In this document: positions 11,301-23,300 of the stretch, piece after piece
How the letters are laid out: every line of letters begins with the position of its first letter
How positions within the stretch are numbered: the first letter of the stretch is position 1
Assembly (NCBI GenBank): GCA_944472135.2
Contig: OX235263.1
Location: forward strand, 2,215,517 to 2,279,516
Length of the DNA: 64,000 bases
Origin: Trichobilharzia regenti
Lineage: Eukaryota; Platyhelminthes; Trematoda; Strigeidida; Schistosomatidae
Direction of reading: 5' to 3'
Notes under the pieces: generated by a model
The model's input: the letters and a program-made list of their open reading frames with translations, nothing else
Databases searched by the model: none
What the model was told of the DNA's origin: nothing
Translations under genes and position numbers: made by a program

Positions 11301-14300
11301 TGGTCGGAACTCCGTCGAGCTCCATTAGATACCAGAGTGCTCCTCGATCAACTGAGTCGAATGCCGCTCGGAAGTCGATGAAGCAAGCAACCGTCGGCTG
11401 TTGGAATTTGTCCCTGTGTTCCAAAATTCTTCGCAGTGTGAATAATTGATCAACACAGCCTCTTCCAGGTCGAAATCCGGCTTGATTTGGCCTTGTTCGC
11501 ACGTGGCGTTCGGCCGCGAAGCGGTTCAGGAGAATGGAAACAAAAACCTTAGCAGCGATATCAATCAGACTTATGCCTCGGTAGTTCTCGCATAGTGACC
11601 TGTCTCCCTTTTTGTGGAACGGTAGCAGAACTGAGGTGCTCCAATCGGAAGGAATGGTTTCGGACTCCCAAATTGAGCAGAACAGCGAGTGCAGCGATCG
11701 ATTAGCGCTGGAGTGCAGGCCTTGTATATTTCTGGAGGTAGACCATCTTCGCCCGGAGCTTTTTTGTTTCTGAGTCTGTTAATTGTTTTAGCTATTTCGG
11801 TTGGAGTGGGTGGATCGCAGTCAACTACGTAGGGTGTTGGTAAGTGTCGTATCGGTCGATGAGACGGTTGACCAGCGTTGCGATTGAGTAGCTGCTTGAA
11901 ATGTTCGGCCCATCGTTCCATCTTACCATTGGTGTCCGAAATAATTTCTCCTGATGCTGTGCGTAACACAGCATGACTGTTAAGGCGTTTGCCAGATGAT
12001 AGGCGTATGAGGCGATAAAGTTTTCCGAAATCGCCTACATTTGATGCTGCTTCCATGCTAGTCGCCACATTAGACCAATAGCGATTTCTGTCATTCCTAG
12101 CAGACTGTGTAGCTTTGCGCCTGAGGGAGCGATAAACTGGAGACTTTGCTAGGCGAGCGTCTCTGGCTTGCGAGGATAGATGCATGGTGTGCTCTGAAAT
12201 CCAGTCTTTCTGCTTGTTGGATGTGGTACCCAAATGCGATATTGAAGCTTTAGAGACTACTTCTTTGAAATGATTCCATCGTGTCTCAGGTGTATTAGAA
12301 GATGTGGATGTTGGTTCATCTGCGGCGCTTAGTTCGGCCTGGATTTGTTTGGACAAGGCTTGTCGCTTTGTCGAACATTGAAGCGGGACAACATTGATAC
12401 GCTTCGGAGGTCGCGCCTTCTGGCGTGTTGTTAAACGAAGTTTGAATTTCGCCCGAACTAGAGTATGGTCTGATCCCCCTTTATTTCCGGCCTCTGCGCC
12501 ACGATAGGATCGACAGTCTTCCACCGAGGGGATCCAGCGTGAGCGCACTAGGATGTAGTCGATCTGATGTGCAGTGCGACCGTCGTTCGAATACCAGGTG
12601 AGAAGATGTTTTCTAGGGTGTTGAAATCGAGTGTTGGTGATAAATAATCGATTGTAATCAGAAAAAGCTAAAAGTCTATCACCATTACGGCAGCGCTGAT
12701 CGAGACCGTGTTTGCCTAGTATATGTTTTGTCGCGTCGTCTGAAGGGCCAGTGCGGGCGTTCCAATCGCCGGCTACTATGAGAACGTCACGCTTTGGGAT
12801 TTTGTTGATTGCCTCTTGAAGATTGTCATAAAATTCGTCTTTGATACTTTCATCAGAGTCGAGGGTTGGGGCATAGACAGCGAGAACAGAAATGTCGAGC
12901 GGGGAACCCTTGAACCTAGCGATTGCAACTCTGGAGTTGACCGGTTCGAATGATATTAGGGCATTATTGGCTTTGTTACTGAGAGCAAATGCTACCCCAT
13001 GTTGTCCCGAATTATTCTGGGGTCCACTATGAAGCAACCAGAATGAAGAATCTGTTCCAGGTACGGCTATTCGGCGGGAGCCATGATCGGGTAACCTCAC
13101 TTCAGATAGACACGCTATGCCCACCTTGTAGTTGTATAAAGAACGCATGGTGATAGACTGGCTACCAGGATCCAACAGCGTCCTAACATTCCAGCAGCCA
13201 ACAAATAGTTGGTTTCTAAGTGTTAATTTCCCAACTGGCTTACTTTTCACACTGGCCACCGGGTGAGCACAGGGCGCGTCGCTTACCGGGAACGCCGTAG
13301 CATGGTGAGAGTTGTTTGTAAGAGAGTTCATGAAGTTTCATGGGAATTAGGTACGAGTGATGTCCCCGGCATCGCTCAGCCTCCAAAGCCTCATTATGGT
13401 CGGAGGTGGGTGCCTTGCGCTGCGGGTTGGCCACCCCTCCGCACACCTCTTGAAATGCTCCCATATGACCGGGCGTCTTACATAGCCTCTCCTGAGGAAG
13501 TCCTACTCACTGCCTTCATGTGGCGGAGGTGTTTTTTTCACCGAAGTTAGAGGGCAAAAGCGGATGCCCGCCGCTCTTCACTGGGTTGACTGTCCATTGG
13601 ATGACAGTCTAGGAGAGATGGCTAAACCCTGATTCCAAACCTCCAGACAGACATCCAGGGCATCCATACGTTTACCGGCGAGCTTTATACGCCAGTTGTT
13701 GGAGGTTTGGAATCAGGGATTAGCCATCTCTCCTAGACTGTCATCCAATGGACAGTCAACCCAGTGAAGAGCGGCGGGCATCCGCTTTTGCCCTCTAACT
13801 TCGGTGAAAAAAACACCTCCGCCACATGAAGGCAGTGAGTAGGACTTCCTCAGGAGAGGCTATGTAAGACGCCCGGTCATATGGGAGCATTTCAAGAGGT
13901 GTGCGGAGGGGTGGCCAACCCGCAGCGCAAGGCACCCACCTCCGACCATAATGAGGCTTTGGAGGCTGAGCGATGCCGGGGACATCACTCGTACCTAATT
14001 CCCATGAAACTTCATGAACTCTCTTACAAACAACTCTCACCATGCTACGGCGTTCCCGGTAAGCGACGCGCCCTGTGCTCACCCGGTGGCCAGTGTGAAA
14101 AGTAAGCCAGCTGGGAAATTAACACTTAGAAACCAACTATTTGTTGGCTGCTGGAATGTTAGGACGCTGTTGGATCCTGGTAGCCAGTCTATCACCATGC
14201 GTTCTTTATACAACTACAAGGTGGACATAGCGTGTCTATCTGAAGTGAGGTTACCCGATCATGGCTCCCGCCGAATAGCCGTACCTGGAACAGATTCTTC

Positions 14301-17300
14301 ATTCTGGTTGCTTCATAGTGGACCCCAGAATAATTCGGGACAACATGGGGTAGCATTTGCTCTCAGTAACAAAGCCAATAATGCCCTAATATCATTCGAA
14401 CCGGTCAACTCCAGAGTTGCAATCGCTAGGTTCAAGGGTTCCCCGCTCGACATTTCTGTTCTCGCTGTCTATGCCCCAACCCTCGACTCTGATGAAAGTA
14501 TCAAAGACGAATTTTATGACAATCTTCAAGAGGCAATCAACAAAATCCCAAAGCGTGACGTTCTCATAGTAGCCGGCGATTGGAACGCCCGCACTGGCCC
14601 TTCAGACGACGCGACAAAACATATACTAGGCAAACACGGTCTCGATCAGCGCTGCCGTAATGGTGATAGACTTTTAGCTTTTTCTGATTACAATCGATTA
14701 TATATCACCAACACTCGATTTCAACACCCTAGAAAACATCTTCTCACCTGGTATTCGAACGACGGTCGCACTGCACATCAGATCGACTACATCCTAGTGC
14801 GCTCACGCTGGATCTCCTCGGTGGAAGACTGTCGATCCTATCGTGGCGCAGAGGCCGGAAATAAAGGGGGATCAGACCATACTCTAGTTAGGGCGAAATT
14901 CAAACTTCGTTTAACAACACGCCAGAAGGCGCGACCTCCGAAGCGTATCAATGTTGTCCCGCTTCAATGTTCGACAAAGCGACAAGCCTTGTCCAAACAA
15001 ATCCAGGCCGAACTAAGCGCCGCAGATGAACCAACATCCACATCTTCTAATACACCTGAGACACGATGGAATCATTTCAAAGAAGTAGTCTCTAAAGCTT
15101 CAATCGCATTTGGGTACCACATCCAACAAGCAGAAAGACTGGATTTCAGAGCACACCATGCATCTATCCTCGCAAGCCAGAGACGCTCGCCTAGCAAAGT
15201 CTCCAGTTTATCGCTCCCTCAGGCGCAAAGCTACACAGTCTGCTAGGAATGACAGAAATCGCTATTGGTCTAATGTGGCGACTAACATGGAAGCAGCATC
15301 AAATGTAGGCGATTTCGGAAAACTTTATCGCCTCATACGCCTATCATCTGGCAAACGCCTTAACAGTCATGCTGTGTTACGCACAGCATCAGGAGAAATT
15401 ATTTCGGACACCAATGGTAAGATGGAACGATGGGCCGAACATTTCAAGCAGCTACTCAATCGCAACGCTGGTCAACCGTCTCATCGACCGATACGACACT
15501 TACCAACACCCTACGTAGTTGACTGCGATCCACCCACTCCAACCGAAATAGCTAAAACAATTAACAGACTCAGAAACAAAAAAGCTCCGGGCGAAGATGG
15601 TCTACCTCCAGAAATATACAAGGCCTGCACTCCAGCGCTAATCGATTCGCTGCACTCGCTGTTCTGCTCAATTTGGGAGTCCGAAACCATTCCTTCCGAT
15701 TGGAGCACCTCAGTTCTGCTACCGTTCCACAAAAAGGGAGACAGGTCACTATGCGAGAACTACCGAGGCATAAGTCTGATTGATATCGCTGCTAAGGTTT
15801 TTGTTTCCATTCTCCTGAACCGCTTCGCGGCCGAACGCCACGTGCGAACAAGGCCAAATCAAGCCGGATTTCGACCTGGAAGAGGCTGTGTTGATCAATT
15901 ATTCACACTGCGAAGAATTTTGGAACACAGGGACAAATTCCAACAGCCGACGGTTGCTTGCTTCATCGACTTCCGAGCGGCATTCGACTCAGTTGATCGA
16001 GGAGCACTCTGGTATCTAATGGAGCTCGACGGAGTTCCGACCAAGCTAATCAACCTGCTCAGGTCATACTACTCCAACACCAAAGCTCGAGTCCGAGTGA
16101 ACGGTGAAGAGTCTCGCACTTTTGAGGTAACCAGCGGTGTCCGGCAAGGTTGTCCAGCATCCCCCATCCTGTTCAATTTCACAGTTGATTGGATTTTGCG
16201 GCACGCCCTAACCGAGCACCACGGCGTCCAACTTTCGCCCGATATTCACATAACCGACCTCGAATTCGCCGACGACGTCGTGTTATTAGCTGAAAACTTC
16301 CCCGATATGCAACAGGCGCTCGATCAGATAAACCACCTCGCGCCTACTATCGGTTTGGAAATTAACACTTCCAAAACCAAAATGTTTTCGAACACATCCA
16401 CCAGCAATGATGAAATCTTATCCCTGAATGGAGCACCTATTGAAATTGTGCCATCCTTCAGATATCTGGGATCCATAATGCTCCCCAACGGTCAAGCGAA
16501 AAACGAAGTGAATGCGCGAATCTCCAACGCCCGGAATGCGTTTCTACAGCTGAGGAGCGTTCTATGGAGCAAGAGGGAAATCAGTCTCAGGACTAAAATT
16601 CGGGTCTACCAAGCCTCCATACGACCCGTTCTCCTGTATGGCTGTGAAACCTGGCCTCTTCGCGCGGAAGATTTACGCAGACTCGAGGTAGTAGACCATT
16701 GGTGCCTCAGGTACATTCTGCATGTTCGTTGGCAGGACAAACTCTCCAACGAAGAAGTGCGTCGTCGTTGCTACAACATCAACCAAATTCCAGTACTGGT
16801 CCAACAACGTCGCCTTCGGTGGTTTGGCCATGTTCTGCGCCGACCAGATGACGATCTGGTCAAATCAGTTCTAAATCCCTCGCCATTTCCATCTTGGCGA
16901 TGTCGCAGGGGCAGACAGCTGAAAACATGGCTTGGTACAGTCAAGGCTGATATGGAGTGCCTGGGGCTACAAACCGTCTACGGACTCCGTCTGTGGAACA
17001 GGAATTGGATAACCCTGTCGCAAAACCTTGCATCAGATCGCCGCGCCTGGGCAGCGATGATTCGAGATGTTCATGAAGCCGGCTCATCCTCCCGTAGGAG
17101 ATAGCCGAAGTAAAGTAAGTAAGTAGTGAATTGGGAGAAGTTAGAATTCAGGGGCCATTGGATGGGGTCCCAGTGGCTTAATGTTGTAGGAGCTCGCCTT
17201 GTAACCAGATGGCTGTAGTTTCGAACTATGGAGGTGGGTGCGTATTGCTGAAGAGCCCCAAACTAAGACGAAACAGCTATCCAGTACTCCCAGGTTTTCC

Positions 17301-20300
17301 AATAGTTTCCCAACTGATGTCAGCTCATGACGAAATCCTTTAATCAATGGAAGACAGAATTATAATCTGGTTTCGATTAAAAAGCATAGAAACAGTGACC
17401 AGTGATAATGTCAACTCGGATTATTTGTCATTACTAACCTGGAGGCTAAATCAGTAGCTACAAGTATTGAAACACGACCAGTACGGAAATCGAATAATGA
17501 TGACTGACGTTTATCCTGTTGCATAGCTCCATTCAACGGTGCTGAATTAGCACCGATGACATCAGCTAAAGTTTTAAGAATTGCCACTATACGGAATGAT
17601 TCTCTCCATGTACTTGTGAATATTATTGATCGACTGTTATCTCCACTCTAAAGAGAGAGAGAGAGATGGAGAAATGTAAACAGAAAAGGTAATCTAAAAA
17701 TTACAGAATAACTAGCTGTAAATTTATATGAACCAATTATCAGTATTTACTCGTTAACTCAGGAGTTCAAAAATTATGTCGACTCAATCAGTGAATAGTG
17801 GTTAGTTTACCGTGTAGTGTAACCCAAAAAATTCTGGCCTGGATCCATCACTAAGGGTCTCATCAAATTAGATTTCACCAAATGTCAGTTTCCTCGCTGA
17901 ATGAATCTGGATGAGTGACATAAATCCGTTTTGAAATAATTATTCTAGATGATTAATTTTTGAAGAGTTGTCAAATCTGACTGCTACTTTTACGAACAAA
18001 TATTGAAGAAGGGGAATTCTGAAATTCTAGGCAGACTTCATAAGTGTCGGGTACTTTTCCACAGCTAACCTCACCTAGTTTACTAGCTCGCTAGCTTTCC
18101 AGCCAGTCCCAAGCCCGGGTAAAGAGGTAAGGTTGGGTGCAGGGCAAGCGACCCTACCTCGCGAAGCCAATCAAACTGCTAGACAAACTTCAACGCATAA
18201 GAAATATATTAAAAATACGAAAAACAAACTTATTCTTCGTTGGAATCGGGTAAGCGAAATGATGCAGTGTGTTGGTGAAAGCCTTCGGGAAGCCAGTCAG
18301 CCAGCAGATGTACTCTCACTCGATGGAGGCAAAAATAAGAATGGGGACATGGAATGTTTGTACAATGTACGAGGCTGGAAAGGCTGCTCAGATAGAGAAA
18401 TGAGAAGATATGGCATAGAAGTGCTGGGAATCTGCAAAAGTAGATGGAATGGATGTGGACTGTCGAAATGGTAAAGTGGTGACTGGGTAATCTAATCCGG
18501 TCTGGTCAACCAGACGACAACCACGAGCGCACTGAGGTAGTAAGTGGCTATCACGATGTCATTAACACCAGCCAAACCGTAATGCAGTGTAAACTAATCT
18601 CCACCTGCAGAATAATGACTGCAACATTCAACTCAAAAGGAAGGAAGGTCACAGTTATCCAATCCTACGCACATGGCAACAAACAACGCGGAAGAAGAGA
18701 AGGGAGATTTTTATAGCCAACTACAAACAGTAAAGGACAGCATTTCGAGCAATATGAACGCCAGTTGAACTGACAGAAGATAATACAGCGAGAGAACTCA
18801 TAATGGGTCCAGAAGCTCTCACTCAGAGAAGTGCATGAGAACGGAGAACTCTTTGCAGAATTCTGCGCTCTCAATGATTTGGTGACTGAAGGTAGCATGC
18901 ATAAGTACAAGGGTATAACACAAAGCAACATGGATTTAGCCTAACGGACACACCACTAACCAGAATGATTTCATCTAAATCTCGAGGAAGTGGACACACA
19001 GCCTGCCTGCTGGACAAAAAGTCGAGAAGAGTGAGCAGATGTGGGCTGCGACCCTCATCTAGTTCAAGCAACCTCCAAGGTGAAGCTGAAAGTCTTCAGA
19101 ACAACGAGACAGACCACTGCAATTCAAATTCAGCATTCCGAAATTGAAGGACAAAACTACAGGAGATGCCTTCACTACAGATTAGAGAAAAGTGGCAGAC
19201 ACTACGTGGCATCACTGAGGAAACCTGAGTGGAAGAACATTGGAACTAACTCTCTGAAGGTGGTACAACGTGTACAACTTTTCTCAGGAAAAAGAGAAGA
19301 CACGACAAGGAATGGCTATCAACAGATAACTACCTAAAAGCTAATAGAAAAGAGAAAAGGACGATGGTGAAACAGAAGATGACTCAATGCAAACATGGAT
19401 AACAGAAGGGGAAGCTGAGCTCAATGCACACTGCACTGAATTCAATAAAGGAGTGAAGAAGAATGCTAGGAAAGACAAAAGACAATTCTACGACATACTG
19501 ACCGGCAACTGAAGCAGAATAGGCAGGCAGGCAGGCCGCAGGTGGAAGAGATCTCAAAACATTTTATCAAATAGTTAGGCTGCTCCCTATCCGGGAAGAG
19601 ATCAAGACAGATGATGAAACCCAAAAAAGATATCCAAGGGAACCTGATTACTAAGGAGCATGAACAAAAAATAAAACAATGGGCTGATCACTTCAAACGA
19701 CTCTTGAATCGACCATCACCTACAACATGGAACTTTGCAAAGGAGTGCAGCAGATAGAGTTGTTGCACTCCATACAGTACATAAAAATAGAGAACAAGAA
19801 GAAACACAAAATAAATATAATAAACAGAAATGCACATGAGAAAGCATAGTGATATGCAAAAACATGAGGGTTTAGTAGATATAGGAGATCTCACACAGTG
19901 TATGTATATCACCAACAGTCTCAAGCCATTGGTTTGTAGACTTACGAGGACCATAAACAGACAACATATGCCTCCTAATTCTTTTCCGATCTTATCCAAT
20001 ATCAACTAACACTGTTTGACAGGGAAAGTGGTGGTTAGGTATGCGTAACATGTGTTCTAGCCACCTCAATCGATGTAACTGTACAACCTCGTCGATTGAC
20101 TTCCCTTTCTTATCTAACACTTGACGCCTAACCTTAATATTACTCATTATATTACACCATTTAACACGAAAGAGAGAACACAAACATCTGCAATCAAAGA
20201 CAGCTAGTCTTCTGAGGTCTCCCACTATTAATCACCATGTCTCGCAGTCGTAAAGGAAAACAAAGCAAACTGCTGCTTAGTACACACATCCTTTGAGCGA

Positions 20301-23300
20301 CATCAGGATATCACGCCTACGCTAGAGATGATGTAAGTTGACTAATGTCAGGTAGGCCGTTTATACCAATACTGAGATTTTGTCAGTAATCTATCAGTTA
20401 GGGCTAATGCAACTTCCCAAATAAATGAAGTGTTCAACACGCTTAACCACTTCAGACCAGTCCACCCCCCCCAGGATCATTTTACATTTGACAGGAGAGA
20501 AATCTATGTCAAACATTGGAAAATTGCTGCTCCTCAAGGTGTTCTGCATTACGTCAGCGTCTTCACTTAGGGCAATATCTTCAGCATATCTATCTCAGCT
20601 TTGTCATTCTGGGTTGTGTAAGCCTTCTTTAACCAACAGATCAGGAATCAATACATTTGGTTCCCTTGATAAAATTTCGATAAAGAAAGGAAGACGAAAT
20701 TCGCGGTATAAAATGATATCATTCTATTTCACAGGCTCTCATCAGCTGCACACTACTACCTGAAATTACAATGGTTTTATCCATGATAATAACATACTTT
20801 CATGTTTGAGTGGTGGTAGAGAAGAGATACTATAAAATTGACGCATCCAAAATGAAAGCATTACAATCTTTTTAGTTTAAGTTTGCATCATAAATTTATA
20901 CGCTATTAAAGTTGAAAAGAGGGGGGAGAAAAGACAGAAAACAGAGAAATTGATTAACAGAACAGTGTTGTCTGTCTGTCTGTCCGTTTACGACATAGAA
21001 CTTTGCACAAATGTGCGGACTTCAAGTCGCCACACTCCGTGTAGCACGCGAAGCAAGAGAAGAAAGTACAAGAAAAGCATAATAGAGACAGTGAGCAGAG
21101 GGGTGAGACAAAGGAGTAATAACGAAGAACAAAACAGTTTCATTGGAAATCATAAGTCACAAGGAGTGGATGCATCTGCACCAGCCACTGAGAACGATTT
21201 TGAGCCATGTCACCAATTGTTTCCAACCATTGGTTTCCACCGTCCCGAGGACCCCAACCAAGAAGTCTACACCTTCCTACGTGGCAGACTCAAACTAACT
21301 GTTGTGGATTTCATTGACTGGTGAAGCCGTGTTTTGGTTTGACCACCACTGGCTAACTCTTTTCCAGCCTGACCCTATATTAGCTAAAACTGCCCATCGA
21401 GGAAGGCGATGACTAGGCGTGCATACGTTACACATGTCCTAACCATCTCAGTCTTTGTAACTTCACGACTTCGTCGATTGATTTCCCCTGTTTACCTAGA
21501 ACTCGACGCCTAACTTCAATGTTGTTCACCTTATTATGCCACTTTACACGGGAAATAGAGCGCAGGCACCCATGATCCATGACAGCTAGTCAGTCTTTTC
21601 ATGTCTCCCACTCTGAGTGGCCAGGTCTCACAACCATAAAGGAGGACGGAGCGAACTGATGAGCAGTACACCCGCCCTTTGGTCGATAGTCGAACATCTC
21701 GTCTATGCCAGAGTCGGCGTAAACTGGCATATGCGAAACGAGCGCCCTGTATTCGTGCTGAGATTTCGTCAGTGTTAGCTTGTGGGTTAGCTTGTAGGTT
21801 CACATAGCAACTCAAAAAACAAAAGCGGTTACAGTTTATGAGGTTAAGATTTGTTCAGTGAGTTGAGATCACTGAATTAGATGACTAATCAAAATCAAAA
21901 TTCTGTTACCAAGGGAGTGAGAGGTTAATCACACTCTCTTTCCGTATGCATAAGTCTGGTTTAACTCTTTTGATTGCGATTGCTTCGGCAAATCGTAGTA
22001 AATTTGCTGTCCTTTGTCTATTTAATATTTTGAAGGACTTAGAAATCTCTACGAGATGTCCGGTATCAACAATGTGTCTGGTAATTGCACTCTGGGAATA
22101 TTTGCTTCCTTTCAGGCACGGGATTTTGGGAATATGTTCAGAAAACCGGATGGATAGAAGCCCTCCTTTCTGTCCTTCTAATGTACTTGCTCTCGCAAGT
22201 GCACGTGAATTCATAAACACAGTTGGAGGTGACATCAGCAGGGTATTTATCGACTTTTGAGTGGATTAAAGGAGTGGTGCTGTATACACTGTTATGAGTT
22301 TTTTTTTAAAACCAAAAACTTGTAATGCTTACATTTTGGATGCGTCAATTTTATAGTATCTATTCTCTATTACCACTCAAACATTAAAGTGTATGTTATT
22401 ACCATCTATAAAACCATTGTAATTTTAGGCAGTGGTGTGCAGCTGATGAGAACCTGTGAAATAGAATGACGACGATATTATTTTATGCTGCAAATTTCGT
22501 CTTCCTTTCTTTATCGAGATTACGAATTTACATATCCTTTTCCTAATGAACGGTTAGACATAATTTATGATTTAGAAGTATGGTTGCCGGAAAATGTTTT
22601 TATGATCATCAGAAGCACTACTGATCAGTAGTAGATAAAATATTCACAAAGAAAAATAGGTGGGGAATGGTATATTTCTGTCGAAAAAAGTACACTTACC
22701 TTAGATGATATTAATAGTAAGTAAATCAAATAAAAATCTCTTTCCTTATCTGGAAGAAAAACGAAAGCATGATCCAATTTATCAACTTTAGCATATTTAG
22801 AGCTGACTTCAAATGTCATCGGTGATTTAGTACAAACTTTTTGTATTTTTTCCACCTATAAAGAATCATTAGATTAGATATCAACTGGACGTAAAACACA
22901 CAACTTACATTATGCGTCATTGTAGCTGAATATAAAAATGTTTGATGATTTGGATGAAGTTTTGTCATGATAAACGCCAACTGTTCTTCAAATGTATCCT
23001 CCAGCATTTGATCTGCCTCATCCAGTACAAAGTATCTAACATGATTCAGGCGTAATTCTTTTGTATTCTCAAGATGATAAACAACTCGACCAGGTGTACC
23101 AACAATCACATGAAATTTAAGCCGCTTCAAATCACGTACTTGATCTTCAACATGTTGACCACCGACTAGACAAACCACTTTTAGACCGAATTTTTCACCC
23201 AATTCCATAAATAAACTCTTGATCTGCAAGGCTAACTCTCTTGTTGGAGTTAGAACCAAGGCAAAATTATGCCTGGGTTTCAATAATAAATCTTGTAAAA

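Larger units (their letters stand above)
10226..17118. repeat. 6.9-kb palindrome of two head-to-head RTE-A LINEs
   Basis: The left arm, 10226-13644 (minus), and right arm, 13701-17118 (plus), are reverse complements around a 56-base spacer. Both arms start at the same element base (GGAGGTTTGGAATCAGGG read outward) and end at the same 3' point (GCCGAAGTAAAGTAA). Arm lengths are 3419 and 3418. The only length changes I find are a one-base loss in the left arm (at about 11693) and a two-base loss in the right arm (at about 15105), with scattered substitutions. Confidence 0.9.
20668..22512 (-). mobile_element. Penelope-like element B with inverted terminal repeats
   Basis: The segment 20668-20870 (including GAAAGGAAGACGAAAT, ACTATAAAATTGACGCATCC) is the reverse complement of 22310-22512. 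Between them lies a GIY-YIG C-terminal fragment on the minus strand and an inserted RTE-C copy. Inverted terminal repeats of this kind are known in Penelope-like elements. It lies inside the third intron of the helicase gene. Confidence 0.65.

Noticed and set aside
13240..14105. Mirror-image short ORFs of 74 and 95 codons around the palindrome centre
   Set aside because: They are frames of the RTE-A 5' untranslated region, present in both arms by symmetry, with no recognisable domain.
22438..22470. CTGATGA followed by GAAA in the Penelope-B terminal repeat (also on the minus strand at about 20725-20745), suggesting a hammerhead
   Set aside because: The eight bases between CTGATGA and GAAA cannot form stem II in either copy and I find no NUH triplet with a pairing stem I, although hammerheads are known in Penelope terminal repeats.
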